Assembly: GCA_002356635.1 (NCBI GenBank) | Contig: CP023454.1 | Location: 2,092,501-2,156,500 of the forward strand | Reading direction: 5' to 3' | Length of the DNA stretch: 64,000 nucleotides | Origin: Rhodobacteraceae bacterium QY30 | GTDB taxonomy: Bacteria > Pseudomonadota > Alphaproteobacteria > Rhodobacterales > Rhodobacteraceae | Part shown: positions 1 to 8,418 of the stretch, piece by piece | Layout: each line of letters opens with the position of its first letter | How positions within the stretch are numbered: position 1 is the stretch's first letter | Program-made: the position numbers and the translations under genes | Notes under the pieces: model-generated | Seen by the model: the letters and a program-made list of their open reading frames with translations, nothing else | What the model was told of the DNA's origin: nothing | The model's database searches: none

Positions 1-459
1 GGGGTCGATGGCTATGTCGGCTCGATCGCGCCGGGCAAGCTGGCGGACCTGGTCTTCTGGAAGCCGAAGTTCTTCATCGCCAAGCCCGAGGTGACCGTAA
101 AGGGCGGCTTTATCACTCATGGTGCCATGGGCGATCCCGCAGGCTCTCTGATGACCGGTCAGCCGCTCAAGTACCGGCCGCAATACGGCTCCCTGGGGGC
201 GAACCCGGCGAGACTGAGCTATTCCTTCGTGACGCAGGCCGCAATCGATGCGGGCCTGGCCGGCCGGCTCCGCAGCCACCAGACTCTAATGCCAGTCCGG
301 CGCACCCGCACGATTTCGAAGCGCGACATGTATCTGAACAACTCTATGCCGCAGGTCGACATCGACCCCGAAACCTATAATGTCTACGTTGACGGCCGTC
401 GGGCGACTGTCAAACCGGCCAAGACCCTGCCCCTGACCCAACTGTTCTATTTCCGGTAA
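1..459 (+). CDS. ureC: Urease alpha subunit, C-terminal part (5' truncated by window edge)
   Basis: Nickel enzyme hydrolysing urea to ammonia and carbamate in the cytoplasm. The frame is open from base 1 and ends at a TAA at 457-459, giving about 152 residues of the roughly 570 usual for UreC. It reads KLADLVFW, then VKGGFI, AMGDPAGS and YRPQYGSLG, which are the conserved C-terminal blocks of urease alpha (the usual forms are KGG.I, MGD.NASIPTPQP and YRPMFGA). The nickel ligands and catalytic His lie upstream of the window, so activity cannot be judged. ureE follows after 6 bases and ureFGD after that, so this is the tail of the structural part of one operon. Confidence 0.93.
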   Translation, partial: GVDGYVGSIAPGKLADLVFWKPKFFIAKPEVTVKGGFITHGAMGDPAGSLMTGQPLKYRPQYGSLGANPARLSYSFVTQAAIDAGLAGRLRSHQTLMPVRRTRTISKRDMYLNNSMPQVDIDPETYNVYVDGRRATVKPAKTLPLTQLFYFR

Positions 460-465
460 GTCAGG

Positions 466-1056
466 ATGGCAGAGGTCATATCCCGTGTCGTAGGCACCAC
501 CGCCAATCTCGATCCCCATTTCGGGATCGACCCCCTGGTCCTGACATCCGAACAAAGGGCGAGCGGCCATTTCAAAGCCAAGACAATAGGGGGGCGCGAG
601 CTTCGCGTCTCCATGCCGCGGGGGACCGAACTGCAGGATGGGGATGTCCTCTGCTACGACCGGACCTGGGCGATTGCGGTCGCCGCAGCGGAGGAAGAAC
701 TGCTCCTCTTGGAACCCGGAAGCGATCCGATCATGTGGGCGGTGGCCTGTTATCAGTTGGGAAACCTGCACCGGCCCGCACGGTTTCTGGAAAATGGAGT
801 CCTGACGCCGGTGGACCAGATGGTCGTGTCGCAACTGACACATCTCGGGATTCCCTTCCGGTTAGAGCGAAGGGCCTTCATCGGGCGCAGGTTCGGCGCG
901 GCGCATGGGCACCACAGCCACGGGCATGGGCATGATCACGGGCATAGCCATGATCACGGGCAGGCGCAGGCGAACGAGCACGATCATGACTCCCACCGTC
1001 ATTCTCACCCCCACGGTCGCGACAAGACCGCAATCGGGACAGGAGAAGGCAAATGA
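466..1056 (+). CDS. ureE: Urease accessory protein UreE (nickel metallochaperone)
   Basis: UreE binds nickel and hands it to the UreG/UreD/UreF complex that loads the urease active site. The protein is 196 aa. It has an N-terminal peptide-binding-like half and a C-terminal metal-binding half (region WAVACYQLGNLHRPA, close to the family motif AY.LGNRH). The last 40 or so residues are a very long His-rich tail of HGH, HDH and HSH units, which in this family stores nickel. The stop overlaps the ureF start by 4 bases (ATGA), indicating translational coupling. It lies in the standard place between ureC and ureF. Confidence 0.92.
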   Translation: MAEVISRVVGTTANLDPHFGIDPLVLTSEQRASGHFKAKTIGGRELRVSMPRGTELQDGDVLCYDRTWAIAVAAAEEELLLLEPGSDPIMWAVACYQLGNLHRPARFLENGVLTPVDQMVVSQLTHLGIPFRLERRAFIGRRFGAAHGHHSHGHGHDHGHSHDHGQAQANEHDHDSHRHSHPHGRDKTAIGTGEGK

Positions 1057-1775
1057 TCCCGGTCGGATTGGCTGTACCGCCCGGCAATGGCTGCGATCCG
1101 TTCCTGAGCATCCTTCAGGTGACCAGTTCGGCGTTTCCTACCGGATCCTTCAGCCACTCATATGGATTCGAATGTTGGCTGGCGGACCGGACCATCGCGA
1201 CACCGGAACAGGCCGAGGTCCGGCTGCGCGACTGGTTACGATTCACGGTGGCGACCGCGGATGCCGTAGCTGTCGCCCACGCCTTCCGCGAGGTGCTCTA
1301 TGCCGAGATGGCCGGTATCGCCGGACTCAATCGAACGGTTGAGGCACTGAAGCTGAGCCGCGAAGCGCGCGAAGCCTCAGCCAAAAGCGGGGCGGCCTTC
1401 ATGGCGGCATTTCGCGACATCTTTGGGCTGGAGGCGACTGGACGGTTGGCAGTTATCATGGAGGCGCACGGCCAGAAGCCGCACCACGCCGTTGTCTATG
1501 GCGTCGCCTGCGCCGGCATGGGCTGGAGCGAGGCGCAGACTGTCGAAACCTATCTCTATGGCAGCTTTTCAAGCCTTGCTGCGGTTCTCGGGCGGCTTTT
1601 GCCCATCGGCCAGTCAGACTTGCAGCGGATCATCGCCGCAGCGGCACCGCTGATCCTTGAATGTTCCGAGATCGCGCGCGCACGGCCGCTGAACGACATG
1701 TCCACACTCAATTCCGCTCTGGATGTTGCAGCGATGCGGCACGAAAGGTTGCCCTCGCGGCTGTGCATGTCCTGA
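1053..1775 (+). CDS. ureF: Urease accessory protein UreF
   Basis: UreF is a GTPase-gating chaperone that works with UreD and UreG while nickel is inserted into apo-urease. The 240-aa product carries the family signature near residues 18-35 (LQVTSSAFPTGSFSHSYGFE; the usual form is L..S..FP.G.F..S.GLE). It then has the all-helical body expected for UreF, with a late YLYGSFSSLAAVLGRLLPIGQ block. The start codon overlaps the ureE stop (ATGA), and ureG follows after 21 bases. Nothing is missing compared with the usual 220-240 residues. Confidence 0.93.
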   Translation: MIPVGLAVPPGNGCDPFLSILQVTSSAFPTGSFSHSYGFECWLADRTIATPEQAEVRLRDWLRFTVATADAVAVAHAFREVLYAEMAGIAGLNRTVEALKLSREAREASAKSGAAFMAAFRDIFGLEATGRLAVIMEAHGQKPHHAVVYGVACAGMGWSEAQTVETYLYGSFSSLAAVLGRLLPIGQSDLQRIIAAAAPLILECSEIARARPLNDMSTLNSALDVAAMRHERLPSRLCMS

Positions 1776-1796
1776 ACAAACCCTGGGAGATCTGAA

Positions 1797-2411
1797 ATGC
1801 GAAAACCCCTTCGTATTGGAATCTGCGGCCCGGTGGGATCGGGCAAGACCCATCTGCTTGTGCAGCTTCTGCGCACGCTGGGTCCGCACTATTCCGTCGC
1901 GGCCATTACCAACGACATTTACACCCGCGAGGACGCAGATTTCGTAGCCCGTTCGGGCGCGATCGACCCGCAGCGCGTCGTCGCGGTTGAAACCGGCGGC
2001 TGCCCACATACCGCGATCCGGGAAGATGTCTCGATGAACCTGGTCGCCGTCGATGATCTTACCAGCCGGTTCCCCGATCTCGACCTGATCTTCATCGAAA
2101 GTGGTGGTGACAACCTGACAGCCACCTTCAGCCCCGAGCTCGCCGACAGCCACATCTTCGTCATCGACGTCGGTGAAGGCGACAAGATCCCGCGCAAGGG
2201 CGGACCCGGCATCACCCGTTCGCCACTGCTTCTCATCAACAAGATCGACATCGCACAATATGTCGATGCCGACCTCGGCATGATGGCGCGAGATGCCAAG
2301 CGGATGCGTGGCGATCTGCCCGTGGTGTTTGGGAACATGAAGAAAGGCGTCGGCCTGCCAGAGATCATTTCTTGGCTGAAATGCGACGTAATGATGATGG
2401 AGACCACCTGA
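1797..2411 (+). CDS. ureG: Urease accessory GTPase UreG
   Basis: UreG hydrolyses GTP to drive nickel delivery to urease. The 204-aa product shows a P-loop at residues 9-17 (GPVGSGKTH), the metal-binding Cys-Pro-His motif in [16 protein letters not shown], the block [17 protein letters not shown], and the guanine-specificity motif NKID. All of these are diagnostic for UreG rather than the related HypB. An SD-like GGGAG lies about 9 bases before the ATG (ctgggagatctgaaatg). Only one base separates its stop from the ureD start, so the two are very likely translated together. Confidence 0.95.
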   Translation: MRKPLRIGICGPVGSGKTHLLVQLLRTLGPHYSVAAITNDIYTREDADFVARSGAIDPQRVVAVETGGCPHTAIREDVSMNLVAVDDLTSRFPDLDLIFIESGGDNLTATFSPELADSHIFVIDVGEGDKIPRKGGPGITRSPLLLINKIDIAQYVDADLGMMARDAKRMRGDLPVVFGNMKKGVGLPEIISWLKCDVMMMETT

Positions 2412-2412
2412 C

Positions 2413-3279
2413 ATGACGGCACATCCTCGGGTGCTTCCTGATCCGGCCTGGGCTATCGGCAAGCATGCCCTGATGAACCTGGCCGTCCGCCTGCGCAACG
2501 GCCGAACCGAGATCGATCCCAGCAGCTGGCGCATCCCCTATCAATGGCAGGGAACCCACTACCAGGACAACGACGATCAACCCTTCCTGTTGCTCATCAA
2601 CAGCGGCGGTGGTTTTGTCGAAGGCGATACCGCCCATCTGCATGCCACCCTGGACCCCGGCAGCCGGGCGCTGATCACGACCACGGCGGCGAGCAAATTC
2701 TACAAATGCCCTTCGGGTGAGACATCGGCCGAGCATATCACCATCGCAGTCGGCGCTGGTGCGCTACTGGAATATTGCCCTGACGAAGCCATCCCCTTTG
2801 CGGGGTCGCGAGTTCTCCGCCGGACGCGGATCGACATTGCCGAGGATTCACGCCTTTTCGCCACGGACATGATTTCGGCAGGCCGCATCCATTACGGCCG
2901 CAGCGGCGAAGCCTTTGATTTCCATGCGCTGGATTCAGAGTTCGTGGTCAATCTCGACGGCGTCCCGCTGATCATCGACCGGCAGATGGCGACGCAGCCG
3001 GACGAAGTCGCCGCCCTTGCACGCATGTGGGACGGAGCCTGTCATCAGGCCACTGTCATTATCTGGGGCGATCTTCCCGAGGGCATTGAGGATCGGATCG
3101 AGCAGACGCTTGATGGCCTTGGCGGCGTGAAGGCCGGTGCCAGCAGGCAGGGGCGATTGCTGAGTTGCCGGATTCTCGCGGCTGAGACATGGATGTGCCA
3201 TGAAGCGATCCATGAGGTCTGGAAGCACGTCCGTCCTGCCCTCGCCGGCAAACCGGCACGCCTGATACGCAAGTGCTGA
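2413..3279 (+). CDS. ureD: Urease accessory protein UreD (UreH)
   Basis: UreD is the scaffold that binds apo-urease and tunnels nickel from UreG. The 288-aa product has the family blocks LLLINSGGGFVEGD, TTTAASKFYKC and LEYCPDEAIPFAGS. In many alphaproteobacteria ureD is the first gene of the cluster; here it is the last, after ureG, so the layout is (AB)C-E-F-G-D. The gene ends 40 bases before the left end of an IS3-family element, which may have cut off whatever once lay downstream. No terminator is visible in that 40-base stretch. Confidence 0.9.
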   Translation: MTAHPRVLPDPAWAIGKHALMNLAVRLRNGRTEIDPSSWRIPYQWQGTHYQDNDDQPFLLLINSGGGFVEGDTAHLHATLDPGSRALITTTAASKFYKCPSGETSAEHITIAVGAGALLEYCPDEAIPFAGSRVLRRTRIDIAEDSRLFATDMISAGRIHYGRSGEAFDFHALDSEFVVNLDGVPLIIDRQMATQPDEVAALARMWDGACHQATVIIWGDLPEGIEDRIEQTLDGLGGVKAGASRQGRLLSCRILAAETWMCHEAIHEVWKHVRPALAGKPARLIRKC

Positions 3280-3347
3280 CAGACGCGCCGGGGTTGTAGC
3301 GCACCGGGTCTGGCGAAGGTGTATTGACCCAGCGGAATCTGCACAGG

Positions 3348-4169
3348 TTAAGCTGCTAAAGCGAATGCCTCAGCGGGGGTTTTCATGTCCAGCGCCTGGT
3401 GTGGGCGGCGGTGGTTGTAGAAGCTGATCCAGTCGCCGATGGCGCGGGTCGCATGCTGGATGCTGTCGAAGCGCTGGCGATGGATGCACTGCTCTTTCAT
3501 CGTCCGGATCACACGCTCGACCATGCCGTTCTGCTGCGGGCAGTGTGGCGTGATGAACTCCTGCTTCAGGCCGTAGCTCCTGACCAGGGCGGTGTAGGGG
3601 CGGCTGGTGAAGACCAGGCCATTGTCGGACCTCAGAAGGAACTCGGACGTGACCTTTCCCAAGGTGCCGAACCGGTTGATCAGGGCATGCTCCAAGGCGC
3701 TGGCGGCAGTGGTGGCCTTGCCGGATCGCGACAGATGCCAGCCCAACAGTTCGCGGGTATGGCAGTCGATCACCAAGGCCAGCGTGGTCCAGCCGTCGCG
3801 GCCGGACCAGACCCGGCAGAGGTCGGTGGACCAGCGTTCGTTCGGGGCGGTTGCGACCGAGGGCACCGCTTCGATCCGGGGCCGCATGCCGATCGGGCGC
3901 TTGCGGACTTGCCAGCCCTTGATCTGGAAGATCCTCCGAACGGTGTTCTTGTTGAAGCCCAGAAGCCAGGCCACCGTGCGATAGCCGAAGGAAGGCTCCT
4001 TTTCGATCATCGCCTTGATCGGATCGGCGAAGCGCGGATCGACCTTCGGGGTGGCCTTGGTCGGCTTGTAATAGACCGTGCGCCGCGGCACGCCGAACCA
4101 GGCGCAAAGCTTGCTCAGAGGCACCGCGATCCCGTCCGCCAGAAGGCCCTCATGGAGCGTCCGGATCAT
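3348..4169 (-). CDS. IS3-family transposase OrfB (rve integrase domain)
   Basis: Catalytic half of the transposase, 273 aa. After a HTH_21-like N-terminus comes the retroviral-integrase-type core. The expected acidic triad is visible as WSTDLCRV (first D), LLRSDNGLVF (second D) and QNGMVERVIRTMKEQC (E). It closes with the typical FYNHRRPHQALDMKTPAEAF block. The start ATG overlaps the orfA stop (ATGA) and is in the -1 frame relative to orfA, so the protein may be made both alone and as an OrfAB fusion by frameshifting. Confidence 0.93.
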   Translation of the reverse strand: MIRTLHEGLLADGIAVPLSKLCAWFGVPRRTVYYKPTKATPKVDPRFADPIKAMIEKEPSFGYRTVAWLLGFNKNTVRRIFQIKGWQVRKRPIGMRPRIEAVPSVATAPNERWSTDLCRVWSGRDGWTTLALVIDCHTRELLGWHLSRSGKATTAASALEHALINRFGTLGKVTSEFLLRSDNGLVFTSRPYTALVRSYGLKQEFITPHCPQQNGMVERVIRTMKEQCIHRQRFDSIQHATRAIGDWISFYNHRRPHQALDMKTPAEAFALAA

Positions 4170-4483
4170 TTGTCGTCCTCCCGCTCCATGAGGGCCGCCA
4201 GCTTTTTTCTGGCGCGCAGCTCCAACATGGCCTCGCCATAGGCCTCCTGCAGCTCCTTCAGCTGCTTCTCGTATTGCTCGCGGATCTCAAGCGGGTTCGC
4301 ACGCAGAGCATTCTCCATGCCGCGCTTGGCGTCGTCGACCCAGCCTTCGATCTCGGACGGCGAAAGGTCATAGGCCCGACTGGCCTCTGCCACGGTCGTC
4401 TTGCCCTGGATGATCTCGACGACCAGCGCCGTCTTACGCTTGGCCGTCCACCGCTTGATGCTGTCGTCCATCGTCAAACTCAT
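4166..4483 (-). CDS. IS3-family transposase OrfA (helix-turn-helix)
   Basis: DNA-binding half of the transposase, 105 aa. It has an N-terminal helix-turn-helix (ALVVEIIQGKTTVAEASRAYDLSPSEIEGWVDDA) and a C-terminal coiled-coil-like stretch rich in Glu, Lys and Leu, as in other IS3 OrfA proteins. Near its 3' end the codons run through AAAAAAG, the canonical -1 slippery site of the family. The -1 frame is open from that point into orfB. Sequence-identical to the copies at 11431 and, truncated, at 11177. Confidence 0.9.
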   Translation of the reverse strand: MSLTMDDSIKRWTAKRKTALVVEIIQGKTTVAEASRAYDLSPSEIEGWVDDAKRGMENALRANPLEIREQYEKQLKELQEAYGEAMLELRARKKLAALMEREDDK

Positions 4484-4556
4484 CGCTACCGTCTCCTTTG
4501 TAGCATGAGCAGATTTTCACTGGGTCAATACAGTGCCGGGGGGACAAAGTTCACAG

Positions 4557-4590
4557 CAGCGACCGGCTCTGACGCCGTCTCCGGTCGCTG
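4557..4590. repeat. Inverted repeat / hairpin beside IS copy 1
   Basis: CAGCGACCGG and CCGGTCGCTG are perfect 10-base complements around a 14-base loop, 24 bases outside the right end of IS copy 1. The adjoining bases (GCCGGGGGGACAAAGTTCAC) look like the end of some other, lost mobile element, but I cannot name it. Confidence 0.4.
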
Positions 4591-4727
4591 TTGGTAGCGG
4601 CCTGTCGGCTCCATCCTGCGGAAAGCCAGATCGTTCGGAATCAACTGATTCTCTGCGGAAGTCATGTCATTCCGGTGCGCGCGACGTCCCCCGCACCCAA
4701 TGCCCCTCACCGGTTGTACGAATGCAC

Positions 4728-4752
4728 AAAATATAGAGATGATCCATATTTT
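4728..4752. promoter_or_regulatory. AT-rich inverted repeat upstream of the LuxR-type gene
   Basis: AAAATAT and ATATTTT form a 7-base inverted repeat with an 11-base spacer, 28 bases before the first ATG candidate of the downstream regulator. It may be an operator or part of the promoter. This is inference only; no LuxR box consensus is matched. Confidence 0.3.
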
Positions 4753-4779
4753 ATTGGGGTTTTCTGATGTTTCGTCTTG

Positions 4780-5607
4780 ATGACAAGGCAGCCGAAGTTA
4801 TGCTGTGTGTATCCGTCTTGCACGGCTTGTCACATCCAGGAAGTGAGGCTCGCATTGGACGTTACCGTTGAAATTCCATATGCAGATGTCCGTAAACGCG
4901 TTGTCGAAACCGACAGTTTTGATGCCGCCTTCGACATTTTGACGGAAATCACGCAGAGCTTGGGGTTCACCCAAGTTCTCTATGGATATATACCCGCCAT
5001 GCCCCGTCTTCCGAACGGAGACTGGCTGCCGCTGAAGCTGAACCTGCGCAATTTTCCCAATGGCTTCGAGGAGGGATGGGCGCAGTTCATGCGGATCGAT
5101 CCCTACTATCGTGCCTGTTTCGAAACCACCCTGCCCATCGAATGGCATTCCATCCAGAAACGTGCGGATGTATCGAGCCAGCAGCGGCAAGCCTTCCGGT
5201 ATCTGGAGGATTTTGGACTGACAAACGGCATCACGGTTCCGGTCCACCTTCCTTTTGGCAAGTTCGCTGTCATGAGCGCGATCTGCGACAAAAGCTGCCA
5301 CGGCTGGGAAAGCCAGCGGCGGGCGACAGAAGAGGCACTTTTTCGCCTGATGCATGCCTTTACCCGCGGACTGCACGAACGTAGCCTGGAGAGCCAGATC
5401 CCGACCGAACTGCCGCGCGTCCTGACTCCGCGTGAGAAGGAATGCCTGAAATGGGCCTCCGCCGGCAAGACATCGGCCGAGATCGCGCAGATCATCGGCC
5501 GGTCTGTCGAGACGGTCCGCCTGCACATCAAGAATTCCATCGCCAAGCTTGACGCAACCAACCGCGCCCAGGCCGTCGCAACGGCGATAAATCTTGGGCT
5601 GGTGTGA
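4780..5607 (+). CDS. LuxR-family regulator, autoinducer-binding-like domain plus HTH (LuxR solo)
   Basis: Transcription factor with an N-terminal autoinducer-binding-type domain (about residues 40-200) and a C-terminal LuxR helix-turn-helix (LTPREKECLKWASAGKTSAEIAQIIGRSVETVRLHIKNSIAKL). No acyl-homoserine-lactone synthase lies nearby. The family's Asp-Pro (in RIDPYY) and the later Trp (PIEWH) are present. The usual Trp/Tyr pair expected about 10 residues before the Asp is not clearly there, so the ligand may not be a classical AHL. The start is uncertain: the ATG at 4780 has a weak SD, while a TTG at 4855 sits 7 bases after GAGG and gives about 250 aa, closer to family length. It converges on the ABC importer. 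Confidence 0.82.
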   Translation: MTRQPKLCCVYPSCTACHIQEVRLALDVTVEIPYADVRKRVVETDSFDAAFDILTEITQSLGFTQVLYGYIPAMPRLPNGDWLPLKLNLRNFPNGFEEGWAQFMRIDPYYRACFETTLPIEWHSIQKRADVSSQQRQAFRYLEDFGLTNGITVPVHLPFGKFAVMSAICDKSCHGWESQRRATEEALFRLMHAFTRGLHERSLESQIPTELPRVLTPREKECLKWASAGKTSAEIAQIIGRSVETVRLHIKNSIAKLDATNRAQAVATAINLGLV

Positions 5608-5772
5608 CCCGCACATCTGAACGGCCAGCATCGCCTCCGCCGGAAGATGTTCTTTCGAAATGAAAGGAAGCGTCGGGCAGACGGGTAGTCGTGGGAGGCT
5701 ACTCCGTGCCCGTGTTGGTCAAACTACGGCAACAAGGTGGACATCGTTAACGGCGTCTGACTCCTTCATCGC

Positions 5773-5789
5773 GCGGGGACACGCCCCGC
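5773..5789. terminator. GC-rich hairpin between convergent genes
   Basis: GCGGGG-ACACG-CCCCGC forms a 6-bp stem between the luxR-type stop (5607) and the livF/urtE-like stop (5833). There is no T-run on either side, so it is a weak terminator candidate at best. The rest of 5608-5832 shows no gene. Confidence 0.3.
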
Positions 5790-5832
5790 CTACCTGACAC
5801 CGGCGTCCATCGGGCAAATCTGCATTGCGGCA

Positions 5833-6543
5833 TCAGATCGCCAAATATTCCTTTGCCAGCGCCGGATCGTTGAGGGCGTCGGGCCGGACCTCCGCGATGA
5901 TGCGGCCCCTGTCCATGACAAGGCATCGGTCCGCGACCGCCTGGATCAGGCTCAGGTTCTGTTCCACGATAATGATCGTCAGGTCCTGCTGGTCGCGCAG
6001 GCGCCGGATCGTACGCCCAATCTCCTGCACGATCGACGGCTGGATCCCCTCGGACGGTTCATCAAGCAGCATGACCTGGGGATTGCCGACCAAGATCCGT
6101 GCGATGGCCAATTGCTGTTGCTCGCCGCCACTCATGGATCCGGCGGGCTGCTGAAGCCGCTTTTCCAGGATGGGAAAGAATTCGAAGACACGATCGAAAT
6201 TGGACCGAGCCGCATCTCCGACGCCGACCCCCAGACCAAGGTTCGCCGCGACCGACAGCCGGCTGAATATCCCCCTGCCCTGCGGAACATAACCGATGCC
6301 CAGACGGGCGCGGCGCGGTGCGGTCAGGCCGCCGATGTCGCGCCCATTAAGGCGTATCTCGCCGCTCTTGACCGGCACCTCACCTATCAGCGTCTTCATC
6401 AGCGTGGTCTTGCCCACGCCATTGCGTCCGATCACGGCGACTATCTCGCCTGGGGCGACTTCGGTCGAAACGCCGTCGACGATGCGGACACGCCCGTAGC
6501 CTGAAACAACCGAAGACAATCCGATTTTGCTGCACATCATCAT
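5833..6543 (-). CDS. Branched-chain/urea-type ABC importer ATPase, UrtE/LivF-like
   Basis: One of two ATPases that power the importer encoded at 5.8-10.6 kb; cytoplasmic, bound to the permeases. The 236-aa product has a Walker A motif (GRNGVGKTT, residues about 38-46), the ABC signature SGGEQQQL, Walker B (VMLLDEPSEGIQPS) and the switch His region (IIIVEQNL). The GIQPS form after Walker B is typical of UrtE/LivF. Its start overlaps the upstream ATPase stop (6540-6543). It is the last gene of the operon; order and length match urtE of the urtABCDE arrangement, and the urease genes nearby fit urea as substrate. Confidence 0.85.
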   Translation of the reverse strand: MMMCSKIGLSSVVSGYGRVRIVDGVSTEVAPGEIVAVIGRNGVGKTTLMKTLIGEVPVKSGEIRLNGRDIGGLTAPRRARLGIGYVPQGRGIFSRLSVAANLGLGVGVGDAARSNFDRVFEFFPILEKRLQQPAGSMSGGEQQQLAIARILVGNPQVMLLDEPSEGIQPSIVQEIGRTIRRLRDQQDLTIIIVEQNLSLIQAVADRCLVMDRGRIIAEVRPDALNDPALAKEYLAI

Positions 6544-7295
6544 TCGGTCCCCAGGTAAATTTGCCGAACATGCTCGTTCGCGGCGATTTCGTCGAAACTG
6601 CCCTGTGCGAACAGGCGGCCATAGTGCAGCACCGATGTCCGCGCCTTGAGAGAGCGGATAAATCCCATGTCATGCTCGATGACCACGACGGTCATCCCCT
6701 CGGAGTTGACCTCATGGATGATCTCGGCGGTCCGTTCCGTCTCTTCGGCGGACAGCCCTGCCGTCGGTTCGTCAAGCAACAGCAACCGCGGACGCGAAGC
6801 GACCGACATCGCGATCGCAAGCCATTGCTGCTGACCGTGCGACAGGTGCCTCACCAGCCGGTTCTCCACACCGGGCAGCCGGACCTGGCGCAGGATCTCG
6901 CTGACCCGGTCGGGAATTTCCGATGGCCCGCAAGTCCGGCGCAGCGGAATAAAAAGATTCTGAAAGACAGTCAGATCGCCGAAGGTCCGAAGATTCTGGA
7001 ATTTGACCGACAGGCCCAGTCGGGCGCGTTCGAATGCCTGAAGGCGCGTGACGTCGCGGCCATCGTAGTGGATGCTGCCCGAGGTCGGCCGTTCAGTGCC
7101 CATGAGCATCTTGAAGAAAGTGCTCTTGCCCGCCCCGTTCGGACCGAGGACGCAGTGGATCTCGGACCGCACGACCTGAAGCGACAGTCCGTCAAGGGCG
7201 CGGATGCCGCCGTAGTGCTTGGTCACGTTCCGCACGTCCAGGATCACATCGGCGACAACCCCAGGCACGACCCTTTCCAGTGTTGAAGCCTGCAT
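6540..7295 (-). CDS. Branched-chain/urea-type ABC importer ATPase, UrtD/LivG-like
   Basis: Second ATPase of the importer. It shows Walker A (GPNGAGKST), the signature LSHGQQQWLAIA, Walker B (LLLLDEPTAGLS) and a LivG/UrtD-type C-terminus (VVIEHDMGFIRSL). The ABC signature deviates from LSGGQ to LSHGQ, as is common in UrtD. Two starts are possible: ATG at 7319, or ATG at 7295, which shares its A with the upstream TGA (TGATG). I prefer 7295 because it gives tight coupling and has GGGGCGCAGG upstream. It sits fourth in a urtABCDE-like order. Confidence 0.84.
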   Translation of the reverse strand: MQASTLERVVPGVVADVILDVRNVTKHYGGIRALDGLSLQVVRSEIHCVLGPNGAGKSTFFKMLMGTERPTSGSIHYDGRDVTRLQAFERARLGLSVKFQNLRTFGDLTVFQNLFIPLRRTCGPSEIPDRVSEILRQVRLPGVENRLVRHLSHGQQQWLAIAMSVASRPRLLLLDEPTAGLSAEETERTAEIIHEVNSEGMTVVVIEHDMGFIRSLKARTSVLHYGRLFAQGSFDEIAANEHVRQIYLGTE

Positions 7296-8413
7296 CACCT
7301 GCGCCCCCCCTTGAAACATGCGACAATTTCGCGGCGCGAACCGCGCGCCGCCACCAGCCGCCCGATCTGCTCGCCCAAGGCCGAGACAATCCCATCGCGC
7401 GCGACCATCATCGCGAAGATCAGGATGAGCCCGAGTACAAGAAGCGAGACTTCCCCGTAGCGTGACAGTTCCAGCGATAGCCAGCCCAGCGCCACCGTCG
7501 AGACGATGACCGATGCAAGATCCTTACGCCCGCCAACCGCAACCCAAATCACCACCAGGATATTGGGCGCGACGCTGAAGCCATCAGGATGGATATAGGT
7601 GCCCCATGCCGTGTAGAGCGTCCCCGCAAGCCCGGCGATCGCGGCCGAAAGGCAAAAGACCGAAAGCTGCACCAGCCGGATGTCGTAGCCGAACGTCTCG
7701 GTCCGTTCCGAGTCCTCGCGACAGGCAATCAGAATATAGCCGTAAGTCGAATTGACCAGCCACCGCAGACCCAAGAAAACCAGGACAAGGATCGCCAGCA
7801 CCAGCCAGTAGAAACCGGCACTGCGCCCGTCAAAGACCGCGACGGCCTCGCCAAACCCAAGGGTGATGTTGGGAATGCCCGGATCCCCTGCGCTCTCCGG
7901 GCGCAGGCCGTTCATCCCGCCAAGGGCCGCCTTGCCGATCGCATAGCTCGGATCCGCAGTCTGGCGCATGAAAAGGCCAAGAAGCAGCGAGACGATCAGC
8001 ATCAGGATGGCGACATAGACCCCCTTGAGCCGCCGGTAGAACATCAGCCAGCCAAGCACGGCGGCTAGTAACACCGGCGCGACAATGCCCGCGATCAGGG
8101 CGAGATTGGTGTTCCCCGCGCTCTCGATCAGGTTAATGCCCACAACGCCGAAGGCATAACCGCCGACGCAGTAGAACGAGGCCTGCCCCAGGCTCAGGAT
8201 GCCGCAATATCCCCAGATCAGGCAAAGGCTCAATGCCAGCAGGGACGAGATCGCAAGGTTGCTGGCGGTGATGACCTGAAAGCGCGAGGCGTAGAAGGGA
8301 AAGAAGATGGCGACGATCAGGACAAGGATTGCGAAGATCCAGAAAAATGCGCTGTTGCCCAGAGTTTGCGGACCATTCAGCGCAGCAATGATGCGGGATT
8401 GCGGCGGTTCCAT
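7295..8413 (-). CDS. Branched-chain/urea-type ABC importer permease, UrtC/LivM-like
   Basis: Inner-membrane permease of 372 aa with about nine hydrophobic segments (for example FWIFAILVLIVAIFFPFYA and the stretch ending GYCGILSLGQASFYCVGGYAFG). The CGILSLGQ block is the LivM/UrtC hallmark. Although the frame stays open upstream to 8755, the ATG at 8413 is chosen because AGGTGAAC lies just before it and homologous proteins begin near this point. Partner of the permease encoded immediately upstream; together they form the channel. Confidence 0.85.
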   Translation of the reverse strand: MEPPQSRIIAALNGPQTLGNSAFFWIFAILVLIVAIFFPFYASRFQVITASNLAISSLLALSLCLIWGYCGILSLGQASFYCVGGYAFGVVGINLIESAGNTNLALIAGIVAPVLLAAVLGWLMFYRRLKGVYVAILMLIVSLLLGLFMRQTADPSYAIGKAALGGMNGLRPESAGDPGIPNITLGFGEAVAVFDGRSAGFYWLVLAILVLVFLGLRWLVNSTYGYILIACREDSERTETFGYDIRLVQLSVFCLSAAIAGLAGTLYTAWGTYIHPDGFSVAPNILVVIWVAVGGRKDLASVIVSTVALGWLSLELSRYGEVSLLVLGLILIFAMMVARDGIVSALGEQIGRLVAARGSRREIVACFKGGRR

Positions 8414-8418
8414 GCGGT

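Larger units (their letters stand above)
3320..4532 (-). mobile_element. IS3-family insertion sequence, copy 1 (1213 bp, complete)
   Basis: Both ends read TGTATTGACCCAG inward, as imperfect terminal inverted repeats (3320 onward on the plus strand; 4532 backward on the minus strand). The element carries orfA and orfB on the minus strand with an A6G slippery run in orfA. It appears identical to the copies at 11382-12594 and 11128-13557. The flanking tetranucleotides differ (AAGG on the left, GTGC on the right), so no target duplication survives at this site. That suggests rearrangement or loss since insertion. Element name not assigned. Confidence 0.93.
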
